Assembly: GCA_032209605.1 (NCBI GenBank)
Contig: JASFXZ010000014.1
Coordinates: 19,177,231 to 19,241,230 of the forward strand
Reading direction: 5' to 3'
Length of the DNA stretch: 64,000 bases
Origin: Mactromeris polynyma
Taxonomy: Eukaryota > Mollusca > Bivalvia > Venerida > Mactridae
Each line of letters begins with the position of its first letter. Position 1 is the stretch's first letter. The notes under the pieces were generated by a model, which saw only the letters and a program-made list of their open reading frames with translations, was not told the DNA's origin and did not search any database. Below, one piece after another: positions 63,623 to 64,000 of this stretch. The position numbers and the translations under genes are program-made.

Positions 63623-64000
63623 TATAAATATTATAAATAAGATATATAATGTAAAATTATTATGATAAAAATAATTAAATAAGTTTGATTTAAAGTTTGG
63701 TTAAAATTATTATGATAAATACCTACAGTACAATTAAATAAGTTTGCTTTATAAAATAAGTGTTATTGTAAATTTAGTTTTTGGTATCATTTATTACAGT
63801 TAATGTTATTCATTTATTGTTAAATTCAAATCAGTTATGTTGTTCACACTTACACATTTTTACTTTATAAATTGATGAAACTTATTAAGTTGATTATTTT
63901 TAATTATTTTTAAAGTTATGTTTGATGTTCAGTCATTAAAAACATTTGTATTTCATCTTCTTTTGACTTTAACTTCAAAAGTAAAAGTTTGCATTGTAAT
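63623..64000. other. AT-rich intergenic end of window
   Basis: Very AT-rich, with a short repeated phrase (aaaattattatgataaa at about 63653 and 63703, each followed by 'attaaataagtttg'), so a local duplication of about 55 bp. No gene seen. Confidence 0.4.

Noticed and set aside
1..64000. CRISPR arrays, operons or bacterial defence systems
   Set aside because: The window is spliced animal DNA. No short regularly spaced palindromic repeats or tightly packed prokaryotic gene order are present.

Overview
This is a eukaryotic nuclear window, AT-rich, with spliced genes (GT-AG introns with pyrimidine-rich acceptors) and many short dispersed repeats. The genes are animal genes. The repeat content points to a bivalve mollusc: a Mab-21/cGAS-like receptor gene, RUDI/V-SINE-like repeats, and 'aaggtcaaggtcac' tandem units. 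The species is inferred from the repeat and gene style, not proven.

Layout. 1-8.6 kb: a cGAS-like (Mab-21) nucleotidyltransferase ORF on + (1221-2402) with a broken C-terminal tail (to 3306), the last two exons of a beta-glucuronidase (5097-6144, +), and a lone Kazal-domain exon (8403-8609, -). 12.4-23.3 kb: a complete 11-exon ERAL1 gene (mitochondrial Era-like GTPase, +) whose introns are full of SINE-like, MITE and tandem-repeat sequence. 24.5-30.2 kb: a complete 8-exon TRMT1L-like gene on -, convergent with ERAL1. 30.9-34.6 kb: a complete 4-exon POLD4 gene (DNA polymerase delta p12, +), head-to-head with TRMT1L across about 0.7 kb. 37.4-38.5 kb: a 5'-truncated non-LTR retrotransposon with a 14-bp target-site duplication. 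41.3-63.0 kb: a complete 24-exon CENPJ/CPAP/SAS-4 gene on - encoding about 1,590 residues. 63.0-64 kb: the CENPJ upstream region and AT-rich sequence.

The conserved genes are housekeeping functions with no operon-like relation: mitochondrial ribosome assembly (ERAL1), tRNA modification (TRMT1L), DNA replication (POLD4) and centriole assembly (CENPJ). The exon models were joined by hand from splice sites. All exon phases are compatible, giving uninterrupted frames of 634, 501, 108 and 1,590 residues.

Most unusual: (1) the TRMT1L protein has lost the catalytic D-P-F-G motif and looks like a pseudo-methyltransferase; (2) ERAL1 carries a long acidic insertion between G4 and G5 and lacks the KH GxxG loop; (3) the cGAS-like ORF keeps its catalytic triad although its tail is broken; (4) a 1,185-bp TIR element with a TAA target duplication carries an array of 144-bp repeats. 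I see no prokaryotic-type defence system, CRISPR array or operon.
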